Source: Salisaeta longa DSM 21114
GTDB lineage: Bacteria > Bacteroidota > Rhodothermia > Rhodothermales > Salinibacteraceae
DNA length: 64,000 nucleotides
Assembly (NCBI RefSeq): GCF_000419585.1
Contig: NZ_ATTH01000001.1
Coordinates: 2,316,005-2,380,004, forward strand
Direction: 5' to 3'
Under the pieces are notes generated by a model. The model did no database searches and was not told where the DNA came from. It was given only the letters and a program-made list of their open reading frames with translations. Positions 9,746 through 18,502 of the stretch are shown piece after piece. Position numbers and translations under genes: made by a program. Positions within the stretch are counted from its first letter, which is position 1. Each line of letters starts with the position of its first letter.

Positions 9746-9997
9746 TTACGGGACGATCTGCTCGCCTTCGTCATCTGTGGCAATGAGGGCGTCGACCGGA
9801 CACACCGCGCAGGCTTCCACCAGTTGGCTAGCGCTTGTAGACGCCGCTTCGGCGCCGTCGGTGAACGCGACAATGTTGTCGTCGGCAATCTCGAAGACGT
9901 CGGGCGCAAGGTTTACGCAATTGCCCGATCCAATGCAGAGCGAACGGTCGATGGCCACGGTGACGCCGTGGATGGTGCGCTCGGGGTGATCAGCCAT
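9746..9997 (-). CDS. Small ferredoxin, single cluster, CxxSxxC type
   Basis: Electron-transfer protein of 83 residues, acidic. Cluster ligands read C21-I-G-S-G-N-C27 and C66-P, with an extra Cys at 63. The middle position, usually Cys in [4Fe-4S] ferredoxins, is Ser24. In the small ferredoxins that serve cytochromes P450, a non-Cys residue at this position goes with a [3Fe-4S] cluster, so that cluster type is possible. The start MADHPERT at 9997 was preferred to the frame opening at 10039, whose extra residues look non-coding. No partner reductase or P450 is visible nearby. Confidence 0.8.
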   Translation of the reverse strand: MADHPERTIHGVTVAIDRSLCIGSGNCVNLAPDVFEIADDNIVAFTDGAEAASTSASQLVEACAVCPVDALIATDDEGEQIVP

Positions 9998-10079
9998 AAG
10001 AATAGGGGATTGGGATGAACGGAAGGCCCTCCAGCACAACGCCGCAGGGCCCTTGAATGGATGGATGCGCGTGCGTCGG

Positions 10080-10502
10080 TTATCCCTTCAGGGTCGCTTC
10101 CAGCGTAATCTCGGCGCCCTGGTAGAGCTTCGAGACGGGGCAGCCGGCCTTGGCTTGCTGGGCGTGCTCCTGAAACGTCTCCTCATCAAGGCCCGGCACC
10201 TCGGCCTCCGTCACCAGCTTGATGTGGTCGATGCTAAGCGACTCATCGTCGAGATGAACGTGCGCGGTGGTATGCACCGACGTGGGCGTGTAGCCGGCTT
10301 CCGCAAGCATGTTGGAGAAGGCCATCGAGAAGCAGCCCGCGTGCGCCGCTCCAATCAATTCCTCGGGGTTGGTGCCGTCCTTATCGCCGAAGCGCGTAAC
10401 AAACGAAAACGCATCGTCTACCGCGCCGCTCTGCGACGTCATGTGGCCCGTACCGGATTTCAGATCGCCGTTCCAGGTCGCTTCTGCTGTGCGTGTTGGC
10501 AT
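10080..10502 (-). CDS. OsmC-family peroxiredoxin
   Basis: Thiol-dependent organic hydroperoxide reductase of the OsmC/Ohr superfamily, 140 residues. The two redox Cys fit C57 (AAHAGCFSMAFSNML) and C121 (AKAGCPVSKLY). The PEELIGAAHAGCFSMA stretch is characteristic of the OsmC branch rather than Ohr. The last residues (ITLEATLKG) match the usual end. It lies 82 bp upstream of the ferredoxin in the same direction and just downstream of the RDD gene. Confidence 0.9.
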   Translation of the reverse strand: MPTRTAEATWNGDLKSGTGHMTSQSGAVDDAFSFVTRFGDKDGTNPEELIGAAHAGCFSMAFSNMLAEAGYTPTSVHTTAHVHLDDESLSIDHIKLVTEAEVPGLDEETFQEHAQQAKAGCPVSKLYQGAEITLEATLKG

Positions 10503-10552
10503 ATACCAAGCCTCGGTTGATGGTCAGAAAAGAATGGTGCATGGTAACCACG

Positions 10553-11719
10553 TTACCCGAGGGTGGGCCGTTCCTTGGAGGCTTCAACATTGCCGTGACG
10601 AAAATCGTCGGGGTCGTACGCCATCATCGGCCGGGCGGTATCGATCACCACGGTGCCCGCCACCCGGTCGTGGATGGCCTGCCGGTTCGGATCCCAAAAG
10701 ACCTGCGCAAAGCCAATCAGCCCGGTGGCCACGCCCGCCGCGTAGCCTCCAAAGCGCTCCAGCGCGTGCCACAGCGTAAGGGGCTGCCCGCTGAGGCGCA
10801 CCACCTGCAGGCCCATCAGCCGCTTGCCAGGCGTGCGCCCGCCCCACCATGCCAGAAAAAGGGTGAAGTAGAGGCCGATCCATCCAAACGTGATGCCAAA
10901 ATCGTCGGCCGTCGCCTTGAGCGTGGCCCACAAGCCCACGGTGTTGAGCTCCTCACGGAGGCGGTCGCGCTCGTTGCGGACCCGCTTGGTGCGCGCTTCA
11001 GATGCCGCCAGGTCGCTCTGCAGGGCGGCCAGTTGCTCGCCCGCGGCGATGCGGGCCACCTGCGGACGCAAGCGCGCGACGACCGCGCTATCACCGGCGG
11101 CGTAGGCGCGGGCGTAGCGTTGCAGGAGAGCCGCCACCTGGGCCGAATCGCGGGCCGCGAGGGTATCGGCGGCCGCCGGCTGGTCCGCAGCCGCCAGAGC
11201 AGCCGGCAGCACGGCGAGCATCTCAAGCGTCGACAAGTGACCGTCTTTTGCGGCCTGCTCCAAACTATCCACCACGCCTTCGATCCGCTGCGCGTTGGCT
11301 GTTTCGTGTTGGACCTGTGCCACCTCGTCTTCGACCGGCTGTTGGGTGGCTTCCACCGCGGCCGGCGGCGGGTCATCGGACGTATCGGGCCCCACCAGCG
11401 CGAGCGCCGTGCCAAACAGCACCAGCGCGCCCACGGTGGCGGCGGCGCCGCGCGCCCAGCGCTTCACGGGATGATCGACGCGGCGGCGCGTGGCGATGCG
11501 GAAAAAGACAAACGCGACGGCCAGGCCCACCAGCACACCGCCCAGGTGCGCCACCAGCCCCGCCAGCGCAAAATCGATCCCCAGCGCCACCAAGCGCTTC
11601 CAGGGCGTGGCCAGCGGCGTGCCCAGCAGCTCGGGATCGACGCCGAAGGCATACGGCGTAATCATGTCGCGGGGATCGCGGCCCGCGGGTGTGGTGTGCG
11701 CCGAAAACAGGGAACCCAT
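10553..11719 (-). CDS. RDD-family membrane protein split by a helical extracytoplasmic insert
   Basis: Membrane protein of 388 residues. The RDD pattern is split: WKRLVALGIDFALAGL near residue 45 carries the Arg and first Asp, and DPNRQAIHDRVAGTVV near the end is the typical closing motif. Between helices 3 and 4 lies an Ala- and charge-rich segment of roughly 160 residues (about 110-270) predicted by eye to be helical, including a coiled stretch SEARTKRVRNERDRLREEL. RDD proteins are thought to move ions or small solutes; some are Na+/H+ antiporters. The start MGSLFSAHTTP at 11719 was chosen because the upstream frame is Pro/Arg-rich and unlike coding sequence. Confidence 0.7.
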   Translation of the reverse strand: MGSLFSAHTTPAGRDPRDMITPYAFGVDPELLGTPLATPWKRLVALGIDFALAGLVAHLGGVLVGLAVAFVFFRIATRRRVDHPVKRWARGAAATVGALVLFGTALALVGPDTSDDPPPAAVEATQQPVEDEVAQVQHETANAQRIEGVVDSLEQAAKDGHLSTLEMLAVLPAALAAADQPAAADTLAARDSAQVAALLQRYARAYAAGDSAVVARLRPQVARIAAGEQLAALQSDLAASEARTKRVRNERDRLREELNTVGLWATLKATADDFGITFGWIGLYFTLFLAWWGGRTPGKRLMGLQVVRLSGQPLTLWHALERFGGYAAGVATGLIGFAQVFWDPNRQAIHDRVAGTVVIDTARPMMAYDPDDFRHGNVEASKERPTLG

Positions 11720-12153
11720 AGGTGGACAGCTGCTCGGTGGTGCCGGACGGAAGGAGGATACAGCGCAGTGCGTACGGGCCGTCGGCGCGCTGCGCGCATG
11801 CCGCGGGCGACGGGTGGGGATAGACGCGCACGGGGCGTTTTTTGTTACACACCGGTTACCCCGTAGCATCGCTGCCGAAGGTCCCCATACGCGCTCTGCC
11901 AGGACACTGGCTGACTCGGAAAACCATTGCCGCTACAATGATGAAGCAAACGACGTCTCTGACGCACCGAAGGGGCCTGCGGCCACAATCATCGCTGGTT
12001 GAGCATCCGATGCAACGCAAAGGTGCGCCCGCGTGGGGAAGGCACAACGTGGAGCGCACGCGCAGCCAACGACCCGTCGTGCCGACGGCCATCCCACATT
12101 CTGTGCGCGCGTCTGACTGAGCCGTGCCCCCAATCGGCACCCACGCTACTGTA

Positions 12154-12181
12154 GTGGGGACGACCGGCCGGTCGTCCCCAC
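12154..12181. repeat. 28-bp perfect palindrome, copy 1
   Basis: A perfect inverted repeat with core GGACGACCGGCCGGTCGTCC, extended by GTGG and CCAC. It opens the left direct-repeat block of R2. Confidence 0.9.
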
Positions 12182-12748
12182 GGTGGCCTTGCATGTTATT
12201 GCCCCGCAACCTGCCCCACCCGTAGAACGGCACGCGTATGGTGATTGGCGTGCCGTTGCTCCGGCTATATCCTAGGATCTCCGTAGAACGGCACGCGTAT
12301 GGTGATTGGAGCGGGCCCCGGAGGTCATGCTGGAAGCGAGGCCTTTAGGTCATGCCGTAGGTGAGGCCGTTAGGTCATACTGAAAGTACAATCTCCGCAA
12401 TGGAGCGCTATCCTCCATACATGGAGATCGCCACGTCCTTCACTCCGTTCAGTCTTCGCGATGACACACTGGTTTTTGCATTTCCGTACGTTGCGCGTGC
12501 AGGTGCGCACTTCGGTCCGAGCAGCCATCTGAACCATTAACGTATCGTTTCTGCATTTCACCCTTCTTGTCATTGCGAGGAGCGAAGCGACGTGGCAATC
12601 TCCGCAAAAGAGCAGGAACGCATTGTACAGTGCATAGGGGGGAGCCGTCCGTAGGGGTAATCTCCGCAATGAAGCGACATGCTCCGTACATGGAGATCGT
12701 ACCTTCGGCCCCACCAGTGGCATGACCTTCGGCCCCCACGCTGATGTG

Positions 12749-12776
12749 GCAGGGACGACCGGCCGGTCGTCCCTGC
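12749..12776. repeat. 28-bp perfect palindrome, copy 2
   Basis: The same 20-bp palindromic core as at 12154, here extended by GCAG and CTGC. The flanks differ but remain self-complementary, so the pairing rather than the exact sequence is kept. Confidence 0.9.
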
Positions 12777-12879
12777 AGTGATAAGTCATTCATTGCCCCG
12801 AGACCTGACCCACCCGTAAAACGGCACACGCATGGTGATTGGAGCGGGCCCCGGAGGGCGTCCGCCGTCGACGCAGCCG

Positions 12880-13743
12880 CTACGACCGGCTCGCGTTGAG
12901 CGCCGCCCGCACAACATCAAGCGGCATCGTGCGATCCGTCCACTGATGGTACGCCGCCGCGGCCTGCCCGATGAGCATCTCGATGCCCCCCACCGTGTCG
13001 GCCCCCGCCGCGTCGGCATCCCGCAAAAAGCGCGTGGTGCGCGGCGTGTAGACCAGGTCGTACGCGATGTGCCCCGACGCCCACCCCGCGGCCGGTACCG
13101 GACGCGCCTCGGTATCCGGTGTCATGCCCACGGGCGTCGCATTTACGATCAGGCGATGCTGCGGCATCGCATCGGCGGCGTCGGCAAACGTCGTCGTGCG
13201 GAGGCCGCCGCTGCTGTCGTAGAGCGTCATGGCCTCACGCAGGGCCTCCGCCTGCGCTGCCCGGCGCGCAGCAATCGTACAGCGGCGCACCGCATACCGC
13301 GTGAGGAGGGCGTACACCACCGCCCGCGCCGCGCCGCCCGCGCCCAGCACCAGCGCCGACGCCCCCTCCAGCGCATCGCCATAGCGGCGCTCCAGCGGAT
13401 CCAGAAAGCCTGCCGCATCGGTGTTGTCGCCCCGCAGCTGCCCGTCCGGCAGACGCACAATCGTATTCACAGCCCCCACGGCCTCGGCCTCCACCGACAC
13501 CTCGTCCATCAGCGGCACCACCGCCTGCTTGTGCGGAATCGTCACGTTGGCGCCCCAACACCGCAGCGCGCGCATCCCCCGCACGGCATCGGCCAAGCTC
13601 CCCTCGTCTACTTCGCACGCCACGTACACCGCGTTGATGCCCTGGGCCACGAAGGCCGCGTTGTGAATGCGCGGCGACTGGGAGTGCCGCACCGGGTGGC
13701 CCAAGAGCAGCACCACCTGCGTTTGTCCGTCGGGAGGCATCAT
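12880..13743 (-). CDS. aroE: Shikimate dehydrogenase
   Basis: Reduces 3-dehydroshikimate to shikimate with NADPH in aromatic amino-acid synthesis. The 287 residues include the substrate-site motifs HSQSPRIHN near residue 20 and NVTIPHKQ (about 66-73, with the catalytic Lys), RGDNTDAAGFL near 107, and the nucleotide loop VLGAGGAARA near 132. Two adjacent ATG codons stand at the start. The stop codon abuts repeat cluster R2. The Wzi-like gene is about 78 bp upstream in the same direction. Confidence 0.93.
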   Translation of the reverse strand: MMPPDGQTQVVLLLGHPVRHSQSPRIHNAAFVAQGINAVYVACEVDEGSLADAVRGMRALRCWGANVTIPHKQAVVPLMDEVSVEAEAVGAVNTIVRLPDGQLRGDNTDAAGFLDPLERRYGDALEGASALVLGAGGAARAVVYALLTRYAVRRCTIAARRAAQAEALREAMTLYDSSGGLRTTTFADAADAMPQHRLIVNATPVGMTPDTEARPVPAAGWASGHIAYDLVYTPRTTRFLRDADAAGADTVGGIEMLIGQAAAAYHQWTDRTMPLDVVRAALNASRS

Positions 13744-13821
13744 GAACGCGTCACGGGAATCGATGGGAGCAGAACGTCTGCGTATCGGATGCTACAGACA
13801 GTGAATAGATCCATGCGCCCC

Positions 13822-15261
13822 TCATGGTCCGGGCCAAGCGCCGTTCCACCGCAGGCCGAGCAGCAGCCCGGCACGGTCGGCAAACACCGCGCCGGCATCC
13901 ACGGCCAGCCCGGCGGTGAGCGCCAGGCCGTAGCGCGGAGCGAGCGGGCCGCGCACCGACAGCCACCCGCTCACCTGATCGCGGCGCGGCTGCGGGTTGA
14001 ACAGCATCCCGTGGTTGCGGCTGTACGTCAGAAACGCGCGGTACGTCCACCGCGGCGCCACATGCCCGGCCACGCCCAGGTGGTGCGCCACGATGATGTT
14101 GTTGGTCACCGGAAAGCCATCGGACGCATTGGCCAGCCGGGGCGCATAGGCATCGGTGAGGGCAAGCGGCAGGCCAATCACGCGGCCCGCGCGGGTCCAC
14201 CCCTCCCGGTAGAGGTAGTTGTTGTAGTAGATTTCGCGGCCGCGTTGGCCCTTCTTCCCGGACGCACCCCACACCGCGTTCTGCCGCACAAAACGCACAT
14301 GCTCGTAGAGCACCGCATCCAGCCAATGGCCCGTGGTGGCGCGGCGCAGGCTCAGCCCCCACAGCCCATCCCAAAAATTGCGGAAGCGCCGGCCCGCCGC
14401 GGTGTCGATGTAGAACTGCCGGTATCCTTTAGCGCGCCAGCCGGCCCCCTGCGCCGTCACCGCCACGTCGTACGCGGCCACCGTGTTGCCCACGCCGCTG
14501 TCGGTCCCCTCGGGGCCCACGTTCTCGTTGCCTTCCAGCTCCTCGGTGATGAGCACCTTCCAGAACGCATCCCACCCATCGGCCAGCTCGCCCGCCTGCG
14601 GGTGCGTACCGGCCCACATCACATTCTGGATCACGCCCAGATGCAGCTGCACCGGCCCCCGCGGAGGCAACAGGCGCAGGTAGGCTTGCTTCTGGTGCAA
14701 ATACGCGTTCGAGACGAAGCGGTCCGCGGGCATCCAGCCGTGCGACAGCAGACCGCGGACGGCTACGTAGTCGTTGGTGAAGGGCACCGAGACGTAATCG
14801 GGGGTGTACAGCGCGATGCGCGGCACCGGAAGCGCGTTCTTGCTCCACGTGGTGCCGCCCAGCGAGAGGGTGGTGTCGATGTGGCCCTGCACGGTGGCCT
14901 GCTGACCGGCCGTCAGCGCAAACGGCCCGGCATGGCCGGTGAGGTACCATGCCTGCGCGTAGAGCGCCGACTGCTCGCTTCCGCGCCCCACCACATGCAG
15001 CCCGCCCGACACGTCCCACCTCCGCCCGGCCCGCGGCTGCACCCACACGGCGGCATCGCCCACCACGCCCTGCCCGGCCCGCCCGAAGCGCCCGTAGCGG
15101 TTCGAGACGATCCAGAACGGCCCGAGGTCATCCGTCCCCCCAATGGCTGTGAGCCCGGCCTGTGCCTGTATGCGCTGCGCCTGTACGGGGGCCGCGCCCG
15201 GGCCCACGCCCCACAGCACGCCACAGAGCACGCATGCGATCCAATAGTTAACAGTGTTCAT
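13822..15261 (-). CDS. Wzi-family outer-membrane protein (capsule assembly)
   Basis: A 479-residue protein with an N-terminal signal peptide ending near PVQAQ (about residue 29), followed by alternating aromatic and glycine-rich beta segments consistent with an outer-membrane barrel. The overall pattern (DLGPFWIVSNRYGRF near the N terminus, YIDTAAGRRFRNFWDGLWGL in the middle, repeated RxGLALTAGLAVD-type strands at the end) matches the Wzi capsule-assembly family, which anchors or organises capsule at the cell surface. The polysaccharide locus begins about 3 kb away, so a role in that polymer is plausible but inferred. Confidence 0.75.
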   Translation of the reverse strand: MNTVNYWIACVLCGVLWGVGPGAAPVQAQRIQAQAGLTAIGGTDDLGPFWIVSNRYGRFGRAGQGVVGDAAVWVQPRAGRRWDVSGGLHVVGRGSEQSALYAQAWYLTGHAGPFALTAGQQATVQGHIDTTLSLGGTTWSKNALPVPRIALYTPDYVSVPFTNDYVAVRGLLSHGWMPADRFVSNAYLHQKQAYLRLLPPRGPVQLHLGVIQNVMWAGTHPQAGELADGWDAFWKVLITEELEGNENVGPEGTDSGVGNTVAAYDVAVTAQGAGWRAKGYRQFYIDTAAGRRFRNFWDGLWGLSLRRATTGHWLDAVLYEHVRFVRQNAVWGASGKKGQRGREIYYNNYLYREGWTRAGRVIGLPLALTDAYAPRLANASDGFPVTNNIIVAHHLGVAGHVAPRWTYRAFLTYSRNHGMLFNPQPRRDQVSGWLSVRGPLAPRYGLALTAGLAVDAGAVFADRAGLLLGLRWNGAWPGP

Positions 15262-15415
15262 TCAACAGCTTTTCATTGATCTAAAAGTAACGCACCGGCC
15301 GCATGCAACGCCCGCAGGCCGCGGTGGTAGAACTTTTCCGCTGTTCTTTGCTACCTTCATGCGTGCCGCTGCGGCGCATCCTGGTCTGCTACGCTCTGTC
15401 AGTCTTTTGCTACTT

Positions 15416-15865
15416 ATGCCCAACACATACGACACGATTCAAGTTGGCGACTCGTTCACGTGGGACCGCGTGATCACCGCCGAGGACGTAAAGATGTTTG
15501 CCGAGGTCACCGGCGACGACAATCCCATTCATGTCGACGAGGCGTACGCAGCAGAGCACTCGCGGTTTGGTCGCCCGGTGGTGCACGGCGTGCTGCTCTT
15601 GGGCCTCATCTCGAAGGTGCTGGGGCGCGACTTTCCGGGCCACGGCAGCATCGCGGTGGGCATCTCGTGCCGGTTTTTGCGTCCGGTGCCGGTGGGCGCG
15701 GAGGTGACGGTCGAGATTAAGGTGGCCGAGAAGCTGGAGGCCCGCAAGCACATCAAGGTGAAGGTGTACGTGTACCGCGACGGCAAGATGGCGCTGGGCG
15801 GCGAGGGCCGCGTGATTCCGCCCGAGGGCGAGAGCGAGGAGCTGCCGGTGGAGGAGGCCGCGTAG
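15416..15865 (+). CDS. MaoC-family (R)-hydratase
   Basis: Hot-dog-fold hydratase of 149 residues, like PhaJ-type (R)-specific enoyl-CoA hydratases. The catalytic Asp/His signature reads DDNPIHVDEAYA near residues 39-50, followed by VVHGVLLLGLISKVLG. The start MPNTYDTIQVGD at 15416 matches the family; the upstream frame back to 15254 is not needed. It could supply (R)-3-hydroxyacyl-CoA or act in fatty-acid metabolism. The GNAT gene begins one base after its stop, so the two are likely co-transcribed. Confidence 0.88.
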   Translation: MPNTYDTIQVGDSFTWDRVITAEDVKMFAEVTGDDNPIHVDEAYAAEHSRFGRPVVHGVLLLGLISKVLGRDFPGHGSIAVGISCRFLRPVPVGAEVTVEIKVAEKLEARKHIKVKVYVYRDGKMALGGEGRVIPPEGESEELPVEEAA

Positions 15866-15866
15866 C

Positions 15867-16301
15867 ATGACGATTCGTCCGGTACGCACCGACGACGACT
15901 GGGAGGGCGCGCGCGCCGTGCGGCGGCGCGTCTTTATTGAGGCGCAAGACTGCCCGCCGGCGGAGGAGTGGGACGGCCACGACGCGGCGAGCCGCCACCT
16001 GGTGGGCGTGCAGGACGGCGCCGTCATCGCCACGGCGCGCTGGCGCAGCGTGCCGCACCACGAACAGATTGTGGCCAAGCTGGAGCGCTTTGCGGTGCTG
16101 CCGGCCCACCGCGGCCACGGCTACGGCCGCGCGCTGGTGCAGGCCACGCTCGATGATGCGCGGGCGGCCGGGTTTGGGACGTTTCTGCTGCACGCGCAGG
16201 CCCACCTGGAGGCGTTCTACGCGTCGTTCGGGTTTCGCCCGACGGGCCGCCGCTTCACGGAGGTGGGCATCCCCCACGTCGAGATGATCCGCACCGATTA
16301 G
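15867..16301 (+). CDS. GNAT-family N-acetyltransferase (ElaA-like)
   Basis: A 144-residue GNAT protein. The acetyl-CoA loop is HRGHGYGRALVQ near residues 82-93, preceded by the VLERFAVLP-like strand, and the C terminus has HLEAFYASFGFRPTGRRFTEVGIPHVEM, the ending typical of ElaA/YjdJ-like proteins. Substrate unknown. It follows the MaoC gene directly and precedes a glycosyltransferase by 30 bp. Confidence 0.85.
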   Translation: MTIRPVRTDDDWEGARAVRRRVFIEAQDCPPAEEWDGHDAASRHLVGVQDGAVIATARWRSVPHHEQIVAKLERFAVLPAHRGHGYGRALVQATLDDARAAGFGTFLLHAQAHLEAFYASFGFRPTGRRFTEVGIPHVEMIRTD

Positions 16302-16331
16302 CCCTTCTCTCCAACGCCTTTCAAACGCTTC

Positions 16332-17426
16332 ATGCGCATCTTGGGCCTCTTAACCGACGCGTTTGGCGGCTACGGCGGCATCGCGGCGGCCAACCGTCAG
16401 TTTTTGCGCGCGCTGTGTGCGGCGGATGCCGTCGACGAGGTGGTGGCCCTGCCGCGCCTCATGCCGGAACCGCCCGGCCCGTGGCCCGACGCCCTCTCGT
16501 ACCGTCGCGACGGCCTCGGCGGCCTCGGCTCGTACGGCGCGGCCCTCGCTCGGTTGCTGCTGCGCGACCGCTCGTTCGATCTCATCTGGTGCGGCCACAT
16601 CCACCTGGTGCCGCTCGCCCTCGCCGCCCGCGCGCTCACCGGCGCGCCGGTGCTCCTGCACATTCACGGCATCGACGCCTGGACCCCAACCGACCGGGGG
16701 CTCGTCAACCGCCTCGTGCCGTTTGTGGATGCGTTTGTAGGGGTGAGTGCCGTCACCAACCGCCGCTTCACGGCGTGGAGCGGCGTGCCGTCCGCCCGCG
16801 GCTTTGTGGTGCCCAACACCATCGGCTTCGAGGCGCTCACCCCGGGCCCACGTGACGCAGCTCTCGTGGATCGCTACGGCCTTACCGGTCGCTTTGTCTG
16901 CATGACGATGGGCCGCCTGGTGGGCCCCGAGCGCAAGAAGGGATTCGACCGGATGCTGGAGGTGCTCCCGCGCGTGGCCGAAACCCGCCCCGCGGTGGCC
17001 TACCTGATCGTGGGCAAAGGCCCCGACCAGCCCCGCCTGGCGGCAAAAGCCGAGCGGCTAGGCGTGCGCGACCGGGTGGTGTTCGCGGGCTTCGTGCCCG
17101 AAGAGGAGAAGGCGGCGCACTTTCGTCTGGCCGACGTGTACGCCATGCCCAGCGAGGGCGAAGGGTTCGGCCTCGTCTTGCTCGAGGCGATGGCCTGCGG
17201 CGCACCCGTCATTGCGAGCACCCGCGACGGGAGTCAGGAGGCGCTGGCACAGGGGCGCTTCGGCCGCCTGATTGACCCGCGCGACGACGCCGCCCTCTGC
17301 GCGGCCTTGCGCCACCCGCCGCCCGCGCCCGATCGAGCGGCGGTGGTGGACACATTCGGTCCGGCGGCCTACCGGCAGCACGTCGCGGCCCTGCTTGATG
17401 CCGTGGTCCCCACCGCCTCACGGTGA
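16332..17426 (+). CDS. Family 4 glycosyltransferase
   Basis: GT-B fold, GT4-type glycosyltransferase of 364 residues. The N-terminal domain opens MRILGLLTDAFGGYGGIAAANRQF, with the glycine-rich acceptor loop. The C-terminal domain has the nucleotide-sugar motif EGEGFGLVLLEAMACGAP near residue 275 (EX7E). Donor and acceptor are not evident. It is on the plus strand, unlike the main locus, and is separated from it by R3. It may belong to the same polymer pathway or to a separate glycan. Confidence 0.88.
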   Translation: MRILGLLTDAFGGYGGIAAANRQFLRALCAADAVDEVVALPRLMPEPPGPWPDALSYRRDGLGGLGSYGAALARLLLRDRSFDLIWCGHIHLVPLALAARALTGAPVLLHIHGIDAWTPTDRGLVNRLVPFVDAFVGVSAVTNRRFTAWSGVPSARGFVVPNTIGFEALTPGPRDAALVDRYGLTGRFVCMTMGRLVGPERKKGFDRMLEVLPRVAETRPAVAYLIVGKGPDQPRLAAKAERLGVRDRVVFAGFVPEEEKAAHFRLADVYAMPSEGEGFGLVLLEAMACGAPVIASTRDGSQEALAQGRFGRLIDPRDDAALCAALRHPPPAPDRAAVVDTFGPAAYRQHVAALLDAVVPTASR

Positions 17427-17434
17427 CGGGACGG

Positions 17435-18480
17435 GAGCCTGCTTTTTCTGTGTTGCGCGTGCCGTTGCGCAATCAGTCCTGATATACCACTTGAACCATC
17501 AACGTATCGTTCTCGCATTCCATCCTCAATGTCATTGCGAGGAGCCGAAGGCGACGTGGGGGCCGTTAGGTCATGCTGAAAGCGCAATCTCCGCAGTGGA
17601 GCGACATTCTCCGTACATGGAGATCGCACCAGTGGCATGACCTCCGGCTCCATCGTAGATATGACCTCCGGCCCCCGCGTCCTTCACTCCGCTCAGTCCT
17701 CGCGATGACACACTGGTTTTTGCATTTCCGTGCGTTGCGCGTACAGTTGCGCACTTCGGTCCGAGCAGCCATCTGAACCAATAACGTATCGTTTCTGCCT
17801 TTCACCCTTCTTGTCATTGCGAGGAGCCGAAGGCGACGTGGCAATCTCCGCAGTGAAGCGCTATCCTCCATACATGGAGATCGCCACATCCTTCACTCTG
17901 TTCAGTCCTCGCGATGACACATAGATTTTTGCATTTCCGTGCATTGCCCGTGCCGTTGCACAATCAGTCCTGATATAACACTTGAACCATCAACGTATCG
18001 TTTTTTCTCCCACCACTGTTGTCATTGCGAGGAGCCGAAGGCGACGTGGGGGCCTTTAGGTCATGCTGGAAGCGCAATCTCCGCAGTGGGGCAGGAACGT
18101 ACCGTACAATGCAGAAAGGTCAACCGTCCGGAGGGGAGGCCGTAGGTCATGCCTGTGGTACGTGGCAATCTCCACAGTAGAGCAGGAACCCATCGTACAG
18201 TGCATAGGGGTGAGCCGTCCGGAGGCGCAATCTCCGCAATGGAGCGACATTCTCCGTACATGGAGATCGCCACGTCCTTCACTCCGTTCAGTCCTCGCGA
18301 TGACACATAGATTTTTGCATTTCCGTGCGTTGCCCGTGCCGTTGCACAATCAGTCCTGATATACCACTTGAACCATCAACGTACCGTTCTCGCATTCCAT
18401 CCTCAATGTCATTGCGAGCGAACGCAGTGAGCGTGGGGGCCTTTAGGTCATGCTGGAAGTGCAATCTCCACTGATGGGTC
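17435..18480. repeat. Composite repeat cluster R3
   Basis: About 1 kb without genes between two convergent genes. Four conserved spacers (about 17438-17535, 17708-17812, 17921-18020, 18305-18410) all read in the minus orientation (e.g. TTTTTGCATTTCCGTGCGTTGC...GAACCATCAACGTATCG). They alternate with palindromic elements carrying TGTCATTGCGAGGAGC and CTCGCGATGACACA ends, the hairpin CTCCRTACATGGAG, the module GCAGGAACGTACCGTAC and GGGCCTTTAGGTCATGCTGGAAG units. The cluster marks the left edge of the polysaccharide locus. Confidence 0.85.
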
Positions 18481-18502
18481 GTCCCCGCGGGGCGGCGCCC
18501 AC

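Larger units (their letters stand above)
11720..12879. repeat. Gene-free stretch with repeat cluster R2 (core 12154-12842)
   Basis: No supportable gene. 11720-12150 shows nothing clear. From 12154 a block of about 95 bp (28-bp palindrome, then ATTGCCCCGCAACCTG and CGTAGAACGGCACGCG...GGTGATTGG) occurs directly at 12154-12248 and again at 12749-12842, and a partial third copy lies at 12282-12309. Between them is one typical palindromic element and one conserved spacer (about 12470-12570, minus orientation), plus GGTCAT-containing units near 12322, 12347 and 12371. The right end runs to the stop codon of aroE. Confidence 0.8.

Noticed and set aside
12154-12181. Palindrome as a simple transcription terminator
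   Set aside because: No T tract follows on either strand, it is not directly after a stop codon, and a second copy has compensatory changes within a larger repeat block.
12832-15279. Plus-strand frame of more than 800 codons opposite aroE and the Wzi-like gene
   Set aside because: It spans two recognisable minus-strand genes and reads as a typical GC-rich antisense shadow.
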